NCBI GenBank assembly: GCA_017465605.1
Contig: JAFTVW010000021.1
Coordinates: 1-39,609, forward strand
Direction: 5' to 3'
Origin: Alistipes sp.
Lineage (GTDB): Bacteria; Bacteroidota; Bacteroidia; Bacteroidales; Rikenellaceae
DNA length: 39,609 nucleotides
The position numbers and the translations under genes were made by a program. The notes beneath the pieces are model-generated. The model had not been told where the DNA came from. It was given only the letters and a program-made list of their open reading frames with translations, and ran no database searches. The stretch's first letter is position 1, and the number at the start of each line of letters is the position of its first letter. Shown here piece after piece: positions 24,913 to 32,378 of this stretch.

Positions 24913-26433
24913 ATGAAGAAGATATATTTTGCAACAGGATTAGCACTACCCCTGCTTAATGCGTGTACAGGCATAACCGACGCAGATAAGCCCAACATCA
25001 TCTACATTATGTGTGACGATTTAGGCTGGGGAGATGTGGGGTGCTACGGCCAGCAACTCATTGAAACTCCTCATCTTGACCAAATGGCTCGTGAGGGTAT
25101 GCGATTCACGCAAGCATACGCTGGGAGTCCCGTCAGCGCACCTTCGCGCGCATCGTTTATGACTGGCCAACATACGGGTCATACCGAGGTTAGAGGCAAC
25201 AAGGAGTATTGGCGAGGAGTGCCGATGGTTAAATATGGCGACAACGATGAGTTCTCGCGTGTGGGACAACACCCCTACGATGCCGACCACATCATCTTGC
25301 CCGAGATTATGAAACGCAATGGCTACACAACGGCTATGTTTGGTAAGTGGGCCGGTGGCTACGAAGGTTCACACTCCACACCCGACAAACGCGGCATAGA
25401 TGAGTTCTACGGCTATATATGCCAATTTCAGGCCCACCTCTACTATCCCAATTTCCTGAATCGTTTCAGCCGTAGCAAGGGCGATAAGAGTGTGGTGAGA
25501 GATACCTTGAAGCAGAACATTCTTCACCCCCAAAGTGGCGAGGGTTACTACAACCGTACACAATATTCAGCCGATATGATTCACCGCGAGGCAATGCGTT
25601 GGCTGGATAAACAAAGTGCCGAACAACCATTCTTCGGAATATTTACCTATACCTTGCCGCACGCCGAGTTGGTACAACCCAACGACTCGTTACTGCAACA
25701 CTACACATCGAAATTCGTTGACGACAAGGATTGGATTGCAAGAGGCTCACGCTACAACTCATCATACAGAGCACACGCCCAGTTTGCGGCTATGGTGTCA
25801 AGATTGGATATATACGTTGGTGAGATTTTAGATATATTGGAGCGCAAGGGACTTGATAGCAACACTCTTGTTATCTTCACCAGCGACAACGGCCCACATC
25901 AAGAGGGAGGAGCAGACCCGACGTTCTTCGGAGAGAATGTTCCACTGTGCGGTACAAAACGCCAAACGTACGAGGGTGGTATCCGCGTACCATTTATAGC
26001 GTGGTGGCCCGGCAAAGTGGAGGCAGGAAGTGAAAACAACCATCAATTGGCTTTCTACGATGTGATGCCCACGATTTGCGAACTTATTGGCGAGAAAAAT
26101 TACGAAAAGAAATACGCTTCGCCCAACAAGCCCGACAATTTTGACGGCCTATCATTTGCCCGCACGCTACTTGGCAAACGCGGACAAGAACAACACGACT
26201 TTTTATATTGGGAATTTGAGGAGACCGACCAAGTGGCAGTACGTCAAGGCGATTGGAAGATGATATCGAAACGAGGAGTATCACATCTCTACAATTTAGC
26301 AGAAGATTTGCACGAAGATAACGACATTGCAGCCCAGCACCCCGACATTGTACGTCGATTGGTAGAAATAGCACACTCTCAGCATATCGAGAGCGAACAT
26401 TTCAAGGTTACAATGCCCAAAATGGAAGAATAA
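24913..26433 (+). CDS. Lipoprotein S1-family sulfatase, serine type
   Basis: A 506-residue sulfatase with a lipoprotein signal (LLNAC, Cys18). The metal-site start is IIYIMCDDLGWGD (DD at 35-36). The formylglycine motif is SAPSRASFMTG, with Ser75 as the residue to be oxidised, so it depends on an anaerobic radical-SAM maturase (anSME), which is not in this window. FTSDNGPH supplies further metal ligands. Such enzymes remove sulfate from mucin, glycosaminoglycan or algal sugars; the substrate cannot be read from motifs. It sits 39 bp behind the editing-protein operon, possibly read through, and converges with the TonB-C gene. Confidence 0.92.
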   Translation: MKKIYFATGLALPLLNACTGITDADKPNIIYIMCDDLGWGDVGCYGQQLIETPHLDQMAREGMRFTQAYAGSPVSAPSRASFMTGQHTGHTEVRGNKEYWRGVPMVKYGDNDEFSRVGQHPYDADHIILPEIMKRNGYTTAMFGKWAGGYEGSHSTPDKRGIDEFYGYICQFQAHLYYPNFLNRFSRSKGDKSVVRDTLKQNILHPQSGEGYYNRTQYSADMIHREAMRWLDKQSAEQPFFGIFTYTLPHAELVQPNDSLLQHYTSKFVDDKDWIARGSRYNSSYRAHAQFAAMVSRLDIYVGEILDILERKGLDSNTLVIFTSDNGPHQEGGADPTFFGENVPLCGTKRQTYEGGIRVPFIAWWPGKVEAGSENNHQLAFYDVMPTICELIGEKNYEKKYASPNKPDNFDGLSFARTLLGKRGQEQHDFLYWEFEETDQVAVRQGDWKMISKRGVSHLYNLAEDLHEDNDIAAQHPDIVRRLVEIAHSQHIESEHFKVTMPKMEE

Positions 26434-26512
26434 GGTATCGGGCCTCGACTTGAATTACCTGCATACTTGCGATGATGCCGCGAACATAAATCAAACTAAT
26501 AGAAGATATTAT

Positions 26513-27124
26513 TTACCGAATCAAGATAACAGGCTCGGCAGGGAGTTTGCGCCCTACGGGCAGAGTTATACGCAAAACGTGGTCGGTCACTACACCCTTG
26601 CCATCACGCTTGGCAGGAGTCCACTTGGGAGCTTCGGCCATAGCCTTCTGCACACGACGCAACAACCGTTTATCGCTCGCCTCCAATACCTCACGCTCGC
26701 TCACCGTACCATCAGCATTTACTCTAAACGCAATTATCACACGGGCAACAGGATCCATCTCGCCCCATTTTACGTTTTGGCCTATGTAATTGCTATATCG
26801 CTGCTCCTTGCCATCAGGCGCAAAACAAGCAGGGGTATCATAGCGCAAGGTAATTAGCACCACGCCATTTGATGCCTCGGCTCCATACTTCTCTATTGTC
26901 TGCTCATCGGCGGGCAACATCTTCTCCGACAAAATATTGCGAGGTGAAATATCTTTTGCCTCGGCATAGCTCACGCGCTTGCCGTTGACAATATATAGCG
27001 GTACAGCACGCTCTTGCAGCACAGCATCATCTGTCTGCGCCCTGACACCTTGCGGCAGAGCCAACAACGCCACAAAACTCACTATCAACAATACTCGCAA
27101 CACGCCCATTCGCCCTTTTATCAT
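26513..27124 (-). CDS. Periplasmic TonB-C-domain protein with plug-like segment
   Basis: A 203-residue protein. The signal peptide (about 1-30, GVRAQ) appears cleavable, so unlike true TonB it is not anchored by its N-terminus. Residues 41-94 resemble the plug motif of Bacteroidetes receptors (PLYIVNGKRV ... EKYGAEASNGVVLITL). Residues about 118-190 form a TonB C-terminal domain (ARVIIAFRVNADGTVSEREVL, PKWTPAKRDGK). Its start overlaps the stop of the upstream DUF2490 gene by four bases (ATGA), so the two are translationally coupled. It may cross-link outer-membrane proteins rather than transmit energy. Function not established. Confidence 0.8.
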   Translation of the reverse strand: MIKGRMGVLRVLLIVSFVALLALPQGVRAQTDDAVLQERAVPLYIVNGKRVSYAEAKDISPRNILSEKMLPADEQTIEKYGAEASNGVVLITLRYDTPACFAPDGKEQRYSNYIGQNVKWGEMDPVARVIIAFRVNADGTVSEREVLEASDKRLLRRVQKAMAEAPKWTPAKRDGKGVVTDHVLRITLPVGRKLPAEPVILIR

Positions 27125-27921
27125 AGCTTGAATTTATAATCTATACCTATAACGTGAGCGCATACCTTTTTTAGTGTGCGAGAGGTCAAATTTCCCGACA
27201 CCGCATCATATGTAGCTCCCTGTGTACGGTTGAAATGAACCATATAATAGAAATCCATACTATTGTGAGAGTCTATCTTCATTGTAGAGCCTACGCACAA
27301 TCTCACTCGGTTGATGTAATTATCGCTCTCTACATCACACGTCAGGCGATTATCCACTGCGCCAGGAGCATTGAGCGTGGTATAAAGCTCAACATAGGCA
27401 TACGGTTTCCAACGCGACTCATTGCGATAATCGGCCTTCAATCGTGAACGAAGAGTTACAAATGGGTCGGCTGTGAGATATTTGTCGGTATCGTAGCTAC
27501 GCACCACAAAACGGACTCTCTCACGAAGTGACAAATCGAAACGGCCAACCGAGAGTTTACCTATAACAGCCAAATTAAAGCGATGTTTCACTTTCCATAA
27601 CTCATCGCCTTTACGCTCATTAACAAACACATACTCCCCCTCGAAACCCAAATGACGCCACGCCTGATAATCCAACGTGAACGATGTAAGCATCTTATCC
27701 AACTGCGAGAAACTCTCTTTGGTGCGTAGTTGCTCACTCCAAGTAAGTTTCAACTTTTGGGCAAGTGGAATCTCCAATGCCACTCGAAAACGTGCCTGCA
27801 AATCGCTATCACTACTCTCTGAAAGGGGTACACCCTGAGCCATTGTCTGCATAGGCAACACAGCCGCAAACAACACAGCACAGATGGACACTCGCTTAAT
27901 CAAATCTTTCACCCGACTCAT
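27121..27921 (-). CDS. DUF2490 outer-membrane protein, copy 1
   Basis: A 266-residue protein with a signal peptide (ending near TMAQ, about 29) followed by amphipathic beta-strands typical of a small outer-membrane barrel, ending with IDYKFKL. It is a paralogue of the gene at 28033: both share RFR, LEIPL/LELPL, LRERVR, DPFVTLRSR, ELYTTLNAP and CAHV..IDYKFKL. DUF2490 members are predicted barrels of unknown function. It has its own -7 box (minus strand TATATTTG at 27949-27942) and is coupled to the TonB-C gene downstream. Confidence 0.82.
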   Translation of the reverse strand: MSRVKDLIKRVSICAVLFAAVLPMQTMAQGVPLSESSDSDLQARFRVALEIPLAQKLKLTWSEQLRTKESFSQLDKMLTSFTLDYQAWRHLGFEGEYVFVNERKGDELWKVKHRFNLAVIGKLSVGRFDLSLRERVRFVVRSYDTDKYLTADPFVTLRSRLKADYRNESRWKPYAYVELYTTLNAPGAVDNRLTCDVESDNYINRVRLCVGSTMKIDSHNSMDFYYMVHFNRTQGATYDAVSGNLTSRTLKKVCAHVIGIDYKFKL

Positions 27922-27941
27922 TTTTTACTAATTCTATTCGA

Positions 27942-27977
27942 CAAATATACATATTTTCACGTCAACCCCCAAAAAAC
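27942..27977 (-). promoter_or_regulatory. Promoter of DUF2490 copy 1
   Basis: Minus-strand TATATTTG (27949-27942) with TTTG formed by the T-run of the preceding terminator (plus-strand CAAAA near 27970-27977) about 20 bases upstream. Terminator tail and promoter overlap, so read-through and new initiation may compete. Confidence 0.45.
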
Positions 27978-28002
27978 TACGCCACACCCGCAAGGCGTGG
28001 CG
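27971..28002 (-). terminator. Terminator of DUF2490 copy 2
   Basis: Minus-strand stem CGCCACGCC / GGTGTGGCG (plus arms 27994-28002 and 27980-27988, one G-U pair), 5-base loop, then TAG and six T (27976-27971). Confidence 0.8.
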
Positions 28003-28032
28003 CATAGGACACAACGACGTTATCCCAAATTA

Positions 28033-28839
28033 TCACAATTTGAACTTATAATCAATACAGAATACGTGGGCGCAGGTCTTGGTGAGCGACCACTCCTTTA
28101 TATCTCCCACATTTGCCTTATAACGGGCATCGTAGCCTCGATTAAAGTGTATCATATAGTAAACGTCGATACGATTCTGCATATTGATTTTATACTCAGC
28201 ACCCACCGCAAAACGGATACGGTTGATATAGTTATCGCGCTTCAACGGATACTCCTTATAGTTTGGCACAGGAGCAGGGGCATTAAGCGTTGTATAAAGC
28301 TCTGCAAAAACGTATGGCTCCCAACGTGATTGGAACACATCGTATGCCACCTTGAAACGTGAACGCAGAGTTACAAATGGGTCAGGGTGCTCATATTTGC
28401 ACACCGAGTCACTACGGAACTGCACACGCACACGCTCTCTGAGTGAAAGTTTAACTCTTCCCACGCGATACATACCCGTCACATCGAAGTTTACGCGGTG
28501 TTTGATATCCCAACCGCCATCACCGAGATTCTTCTCGTTAACAAACGAATAATCAGCACCAACACGCAAGAAATCGAATGGTTTATAGCTGACGCCAACG
28601 CTCGATACAATCTTATCCAAATCCTTGAAATTGTTATGCAAACGAACCTGCTCATTCCAAGTAAAGTCCCACTTTCCGAATCTGTCGAGAGGGAGCTCTA
28701 AACCTGCGCGAAAACGGCCCTGAACATCGTTAAGAGAGTTCTCGGCAAGTGGCAAAATCTCCTGCGACTGCACTGATTGAACTGCAAAAGGCATTGCCAA
28801 AAGTGCCAACACTGATATAATTCGCAATCTAATCTTCAT
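28033..28839 (-). CDS. DUF2490 outer-membrane protein, copy 2
   Basis: A 268-residue predicted outer-membrane barrel with a signal peptide (about 1-26, SVQSQ) and the same strand pattern and C-terminal IDYKFKL as the neighbouring copy, so the pair arose by tandem duplication. It carries a Pro-rich insertion (NAPAPVPNYKEYP) absent from copy 1. It has its own promoter (28880-28887) and terminator. It lies downstream of the VTC/DUF4956 genes, which may supply a substrate for export; this is only positional inference. Confidence 0.82.
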   Translation of the reverse strand: MKIRLRIISVLALLAMPFAVQSVQSQEILPLAENSLNDVQGRFRAGLELPLDRFGKWDFTWNEQVRLHNNFKDLDKIVSSVGVSYKPFDFLRVGADYSFVNEKNLGDGGWDIKHRVNFDVTGMYRVGRVKLSLRERVRVQFRSDSVCKYEHPDPFVTLRSRFKVAYDVFQSRWEPYVFAELYTTLNAPAPVPNYKEYPLKRDNYINRIRFAVGAEYKINMQNRIDVYYMIHFNRGYDARYKANVGDIKEWSLTKTCAHVFCIDYKFKL

Positions 28840-28879
28840 ATCGTTTCTATTTTAAGTATTTTATACCTGTTTACACCTG

Positions 28880-28887
28880 CAAAGGTA
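28880..28887 (-). promoter_or_regulatory. Promoter -7 box of DUF2490 copy 2
   Basis: Minus-strand TACCTTTG (plus CAAAGGTA) matches TAnnTTTG. A TTG lies 17 bases upstream on the same strand. The leader to the ATG is about 40 bases. Confidence 0.5.
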
Positions 28888-28933
28888 GGAGTAGATTTTG
28901 TAGCCAATGTGAAATTTTCAGTCACAGAGGTAG

Positions 28934-29665
28934 CTACTGCACAAATTGATTGGGTTTTGAAATGTGGTCAACCGTATTTTGCTCACCCGGGCCAAGTTTG
29001 TAATATACTTTTATGAATGCCACATCTCGCAGAAAATCGACGTGACCCACCTCCAAACGCTCTATCTTCAACCCTAAACGGGCCTCCAAATCGGCCATTA
29101 GCTCTTCGCGACGTTCAGGAACAATCAAATCTATCTTCTCGTAAATCACCAATTTAGCCGAGAGGTGGCGCAATAAGAGCCTACCCTCCAACAACCATAG
29201 CAGCAAGAGTATCAATCCATTTGCCGCGAACAACTCGGCATAGGATATATTCAATGCAAGGCCATTGATTACCGATGTAGCGATAATTACAAACAGATAG
29301 GTCATCTCCCTCACGGGCACTGTCTCGGTTCGATATCGCATCACGCCAAATATAGCAAACAGACCCAACGTCAGACCAATCTGCACGCTCACATTCTCCA
29401 TCAAGAAGATAAGCAAGAACATTGCCGACGAGAATAACATAAACGTAAGCACATAATCCTTGCGCTGGCTCTTCGAGTAGTAGCCGAAGCGGACTATAAG
29501 CCACGAAATCAGAAGGTTGAATGCAAAACGCATTAACAAATGTAACAAATTCTGTGAATCACACAGCGGTACACCGAGAAAGGAAATCTGCGACGTAATC
29601 TCGTAACCGAACTCTTCGGCAATCGAGGGGTCATACTCCAAAAAATCTTGTTGTATCATAAGCAT
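28934..29665 (-). CDS. DUF4956 inner-membrane protein
   Basis: A 243-residue membrane protein. About four hydrophobic helices lie between residues 40 and 160 (around LLHLLMRFAFNLLISWLIV, DYVLTFMLFSSAMFLLIFLM, IGLTLGLFAIFGV, MTYLFVIIATSVINGLAL, GLILLLLWLL). They surround the family motif RYRTETVPVREMTYL (about 110-125). A cytosolic C-terminal domain of about 80 residues follows. Two starts are possible (29665 or 29659). It begins 7 bp after the VTC-domain gene, a pairing seen in many bacteria. In eukaryotic VTC, membrane helices translocate the polyphosphate chain; DUF4956 may do that job here. This is inference. Confidence 0.88.
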   Translation of the reverse strand: MLMIQQDFLEYDPSIAEEFGYEITSQISFLGVPLCDSQNLLHLLMRFAFNLLISWLIVRFGYYSKSQRKDYVLTFMLFSSAMFLLIFLMENVSVQIGLTLGLFAIFGVMRYRTETVPVREMTYLFVIIATSVINGLALNISYAELFAANGLILLLLWLLEGRLLLRHLSAKLVIYEKIDLIVPERREELMADLEARLGLKIERLEVGHVDFLRDVAFIKVYYKLGPGEQNTVDHISKPNQFVQ

Positions 29666-29672
29666 CTGATTA

Positions 29673-30476
29673 TTATTCAGTAGTTAAACATTCATATCTG
29701 TTTATTGCCTTAGCCACCTGACGCAATTTGCGCTTGAAGCGATTGGCTTTTACCTCTGGGGTCGTTAGCACCACTCCTAAGCAATATTTGCTGACTTTGA
29801 GTCGCTTAACTCTCAAATCGAGCATTATCTGCTTCATTGGAGAGTAGCACATTCCATCTTGTTTAAGCTCGACGATAACCATACGTTCCACCCCGGGCGA
29901 GAGTATTTGCCCTGTGCGTAGATTCTCGAATCGCACATTGAAATCGATTGTAAGACGCTCCGTATGGGCGTGATTGACAAGCGTGATACGCTCAAAACGT
30001 GTGATAAGCGAAGGGAGCAAATCCTCCAACGGATAGGCCGAATGTTGAGCCATAAATTCGCTGGCCTCCGCCGAGCGTTTGAAATCGGAGAAGAACTCCC
30101 GACCGATAACCGTACGACGTTTTTTTGTACGGCCACGATTGGTTTTGTTCTTCACCTCGGCAAAGCTGAGCATTGTCTCTATGTATGTGCGAGTACGGAT
30201 TTTCTGACGGGTCAATTGCTGATTGTGATGAACCGTGTACATATTCCAATCGGGAGTATCATAATATAGCGTCTCGTATCGTGCCGCTCGCACATCATCA
30301 ATCACCTGCACCGAATACTCCCCCACTGCTCTGCGTAGCAACTCCATACAACACTCCTCACTAAGCACATACTTTGTATCGACGCGATTCATCAGTTTGA
30401 TGGCTGACATCTCGTCGAGCGTGATTGTGGGCATCGTCTGCCACACCTCCAAAGTATTGAGCTGCTCAAAGGTCAT
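29673..30476 (-). CDS. VTC-domain (polyphosphate polymerase-like) protein
   Basis: A 267-residue soluble protein of the triphosphate-tunnel metalloenzyme superfamily. Tunnel motifs are intact: NRVDTKY (30-36, K35), YETLYYDT (67-74), RQKIRTRTY (90-98), EVKNK (107-111), IDFNVRF (177-183), VELKQDG (202-208) and KVSKYC (227-232). They supply the basic lining and the metal-binding Glu needed for polymerisation of ATP gamma-phosphate in yeast Vtc4. The SPX and membrane domains of the eukaryotic protein are absent. It is followed 7 bp later by the DUF4956 membrane gene. Bacterial members are annotated as polyphosphate polymerase domain proteins but activity is mostly unproven. Confidence 0.88.
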   Translation of the reverse strand: MTFEQLNTLEVWQTMPTITLDEMSAIKLMNRVDTKYVLSEECCMELLRRAVGEYSVQVIDDVRAARYETLYYDTPDWNMYTVHHNQQLTRQKIRTRTYIETMLSFAEVKNKTNRGRTKKRRTVIGREFFSDFKRSAEASEFMAQHSAYPLEDLLPSLITRFERITLVNHAHTERLTIDFNVRFENLRTGQILSPGVERMVIVELKQDGMCYSPMKQIMLDLRVKRLKVSKYCLGVVLTTPEVKANRFKRKLRQVAKAINRYECLTTE

Positions 30477-30535
30477 TGCGGCCTAAGTTTAGCGGTTAAT
30501 CGAAAAAATAAGTATGCAAGAGAACCAGCACGAGG

Positions 30536-30958
30536 CTAATCCTCAAATACATACTCAAATATCTTTATAGTGTAGAGTTTTCCGTTGGGAAGATAGTTAT
30601 ACTGCTTATGCTTGGTCCCATCTTCGTTGTACTCGTACTTACGGATACGCTGAGGTTTATTACGGTGGTCGTAAACTACCTCGCGGATAATCATATCAGT
30701 TTTGGGGTCGTACTCACACGTTACACGCTCGATTTGACCAAACTGATTGTACTCCACCTCCTCAATTTTTCGGCCCAACGAATCATAAACCGTGAGATGG
30801 TCGAGCCAACGGCTTTTTCGATTGGAGTCGGTGTTCCACTCCTTCACTGTAAGATTTTTACGCTTAGCACGTTTGGCTAAGGTCTCGGGGCTAAGAGCCT
30901 GCGACATTACACCCTGCGCTACGAAGAGTGCAATGGTAAGTAATAAAAAACGTTTCAT
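30536..30958 (-). CDS. Secreted YD-repeat-like small protein
   Basis: A 140-residue protein. The frame is open up to 31057, but ATG 30958 starts a signal peptide (ending VMSQ, about 20) and a promoter lies inside the longer frame. The body contains repeated Y-x-x-x-G or Y-N-x-x-G units with alternating charged residues (VYDSLGRKIEEVEYNQFGQ, YNEDGTKHKQYNYLPNGK). These resemble single YD/RHS-like or MORN-like beta-hairpin repeats found in many Bacteroidetes secreted proteins. The function is unknown. It precedes the VTC gene by 59 bp on the same strand and could be co-transcribed. Confidence 0.7.
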   Translation of the reverse strand: MKRFLLLTIALFVAQGVMSQALSPETLAKRAKRKNLTVKEWNTDSNRKSRWLDHLTVYDSLGRKIEEVEYNQFGQIERVTCEYDPKTDMIIREVVYDHRNKPQRIRKYEYNEDGTKHKQYNYLPNGKLYTIKIFEYVFED

Positions 30959-31027
30959 AACGCCGAATAAGGTTAGTTGTTTTAAGGTTTCAGGGGTCGC
31001 TCGGCGCGACTCAAAACGACCCACATA

Positions 31028-31057
31028 CAAAAATAGTGTTTTTTTGTAAAAACACAA
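31028..31057 (-). promoter_or_regulatory. Promoter with 20-bp palindrome in the spacer
   Basis: On the minus strand TTG (31057-31055), a 19-bp spacer and TATTTTTG (31035-31028) form a consensus promoter for the YD-like gene. The spacer is almost entirely a perfect 8-4-8 inverted repeat: GTGTTTTT (31036-31043) / AAAAACAC (31048-31055). A protein bound there would lie between the two promoter elements. Confidence 0.65.
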
Positions 31058-31196
31058 CTATTGCAACACTTTTTTTTGATATAAACAATAGATTATACAT
31101 CTCTGCCGTCAATTTTCAATCTCCATCTCTTCACAAATTTGGTACGAAATATGCCTATTAAGCGACATAATTCAATCAACAAATCATTTTTCGACT

Positions 31197-32291
31197 ATGA
31201 AAGTAAAATATCTAATTATGACTATGACAGTTCTCCTTGGCGAGCTATGTGGCAATACGCTCTCGCTTGCACTATCGGCCTCGGCTTGTACGGGCATATC
31301 GCTCACCTCGACCGATGGCTGTTACATTCAGGCCCGCACAATCGAAAATGCACAAGAGCCCCTACCGAGCCACTGGGTTGTCATTCCTCGCGGTCACAAG
31401 ATTCAATCGTTCACCCCAACTGGCCGCAACGGCCTTGCCTTCGAGGCTAAATATGGAGTTTTGGGCCTGACCGTTGTGCGCGAAGAGTTTATCGCCGAGG
31501 GTATCAACGAAGAGGGACTTTCGGCTGGTCTATTCTTCTTCCCCGATTATGGCGGCTATCAGAGCTACGAGCCTTCGCAAAATTCCCGCACGTTGGGCGA
31601 TTTGCAGGTTGTAGCGTGGATCTTAGCATCATTCTCCTCAATAGACCAAGTAAAAGAGGCCATCGAAGGAGTTCGCATCGTGGGCCTCGACAAAACAGCT
31701 GTTGTGCATTGGCGCATAGGAGAACGCACAGGACGTCAAGTCGTGATGGAGATTGTGGGTGGTGTTGTACACTTCTACGAAAATACGGTGGGTGTAATCA
31801 CCAACTCCCCGGGCTTCAAATGGCATCTGACCAACCTTAACAACTACATCAATCTACACGCTGGCTCGGCTACGGACCAACGTCTTTCGCAACTCACCCT
31901 CCACCCGATTGGCGGTAACTCTGGATTCTTGGGACTTCCGGGCGATGCAACTCCACCCTCACGCTTCGTGCGAGCGGCATTTTTCAGAGCCACAGCCCCA
32001 GCGCAACCCACAGGCGAGGAGAGTATATTGCAAGCGTTTCACCTGCTCAACAACTTCGATGTCCCCATCGGAATCGAACACCCCATAGGTAAAGCTCCCA
32101 ATATGCCAAGTGCCACGCAATGGACCTCAGCAATTGACCTTACTCGCCGCCGAGTATATTACAAAACTGCCTACAACAACACGATTCGCTGCATCGACCT
32201 TGCGAAGATAGACTTTGCCCGTATCCGCTACCAAAGCCACCCGCTGGATAGGGAACAACGCCAACCTATAAAATATCTTTTGGTTGAATGA
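31197..32291 (+). CDS. Exported choloylglycine hydrolase (bile salt hydrolase / penicillin V acylase family)
   Basis: A 364-residue Ntn hydrolase. A signal peptide (1-30, SASA) should be cut directly before Cys31 of CTGISL, which then becomes the N-terminal nucleophile. Other family positions are R47, N104 (EGINEEG), N203 (ITNSPGF) and R256 (PPSRFVRA). The residue equivalent to Asp21 of Gram-positive bile salt hydrolases is E50. The enzyme would hydrolyse amide bonds of conjugated bile salts or related N-acyl substrates in the periplasm. Motif reading cannot separate bile salt from penicillin V preference. Oriented divergently from the YD-like gene; transcribed ahead of prfA, which has its own promoter. 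Confidence 0.9.
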   Translation: MKVKYLIMTMTVLLGELCGNTLSLALSASACTGISLTSTDGCYIQARTIENAQEPLPSHWVVIPRGHKIQSFTPTGRNGLAFEAKYGVLGLTVVREEFIAEGINEEGLSAGLFFFPDYGGYQSYEPSQNSRTLGDLQVVAWILASFSSIDQVKEAIEGVRIVGLDKTAVVHWRIGERTGRQVVMEIVGGVVHFYENTVGVITNSPGFKWHLTNLNNYINLHAGSATDQRLSQLTLHPIGGNSGFLGLPGDATPPSRFVRAAFFRATAPAQPTGEESILQAFHLLNNFDVPIGIEHPIGKAPNMPSATQWTSAIDLTRRRVYYKTAYNNTIRCIDLAKIDFARIRYQSHPLDREQRQPIKYLLVE

Positions 32292-32295
32292 TTCC

Positions 32296-32314
32296 ACTTA
32301 GAGAAGTTTTTTTT
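32296..32314 (+). terminator. Weak terminator after choloylglycine hydrolase gene
   Basis: A short hairpin ACTT/AAGT (32296-32299, 32304-32307) runs into eight T. The stem is only 4 bp, so efficiency is doubtful. Confidence 0.35.
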
Positions 32315-32347
32315 CGCGCTACTACCACTTTATATTAGAAATATCAC

Positions 32348-32355
32348 TATCTTTG
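32348..32355 (+). promoter_or_regulatory. Promoter -7 box of prfA
   Basis: TATCTTTG matches TAnnTTTG and lies 24 bases before the chosen prfA ATG; its end overlaps an in-frame GTG (32355) that would otherwise be a candidate start, which argues for the ATG at 32379. Confidence 0.6.
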
Positions 32356-32378
32356 TGGCCAACAAGAAAGATACGATT

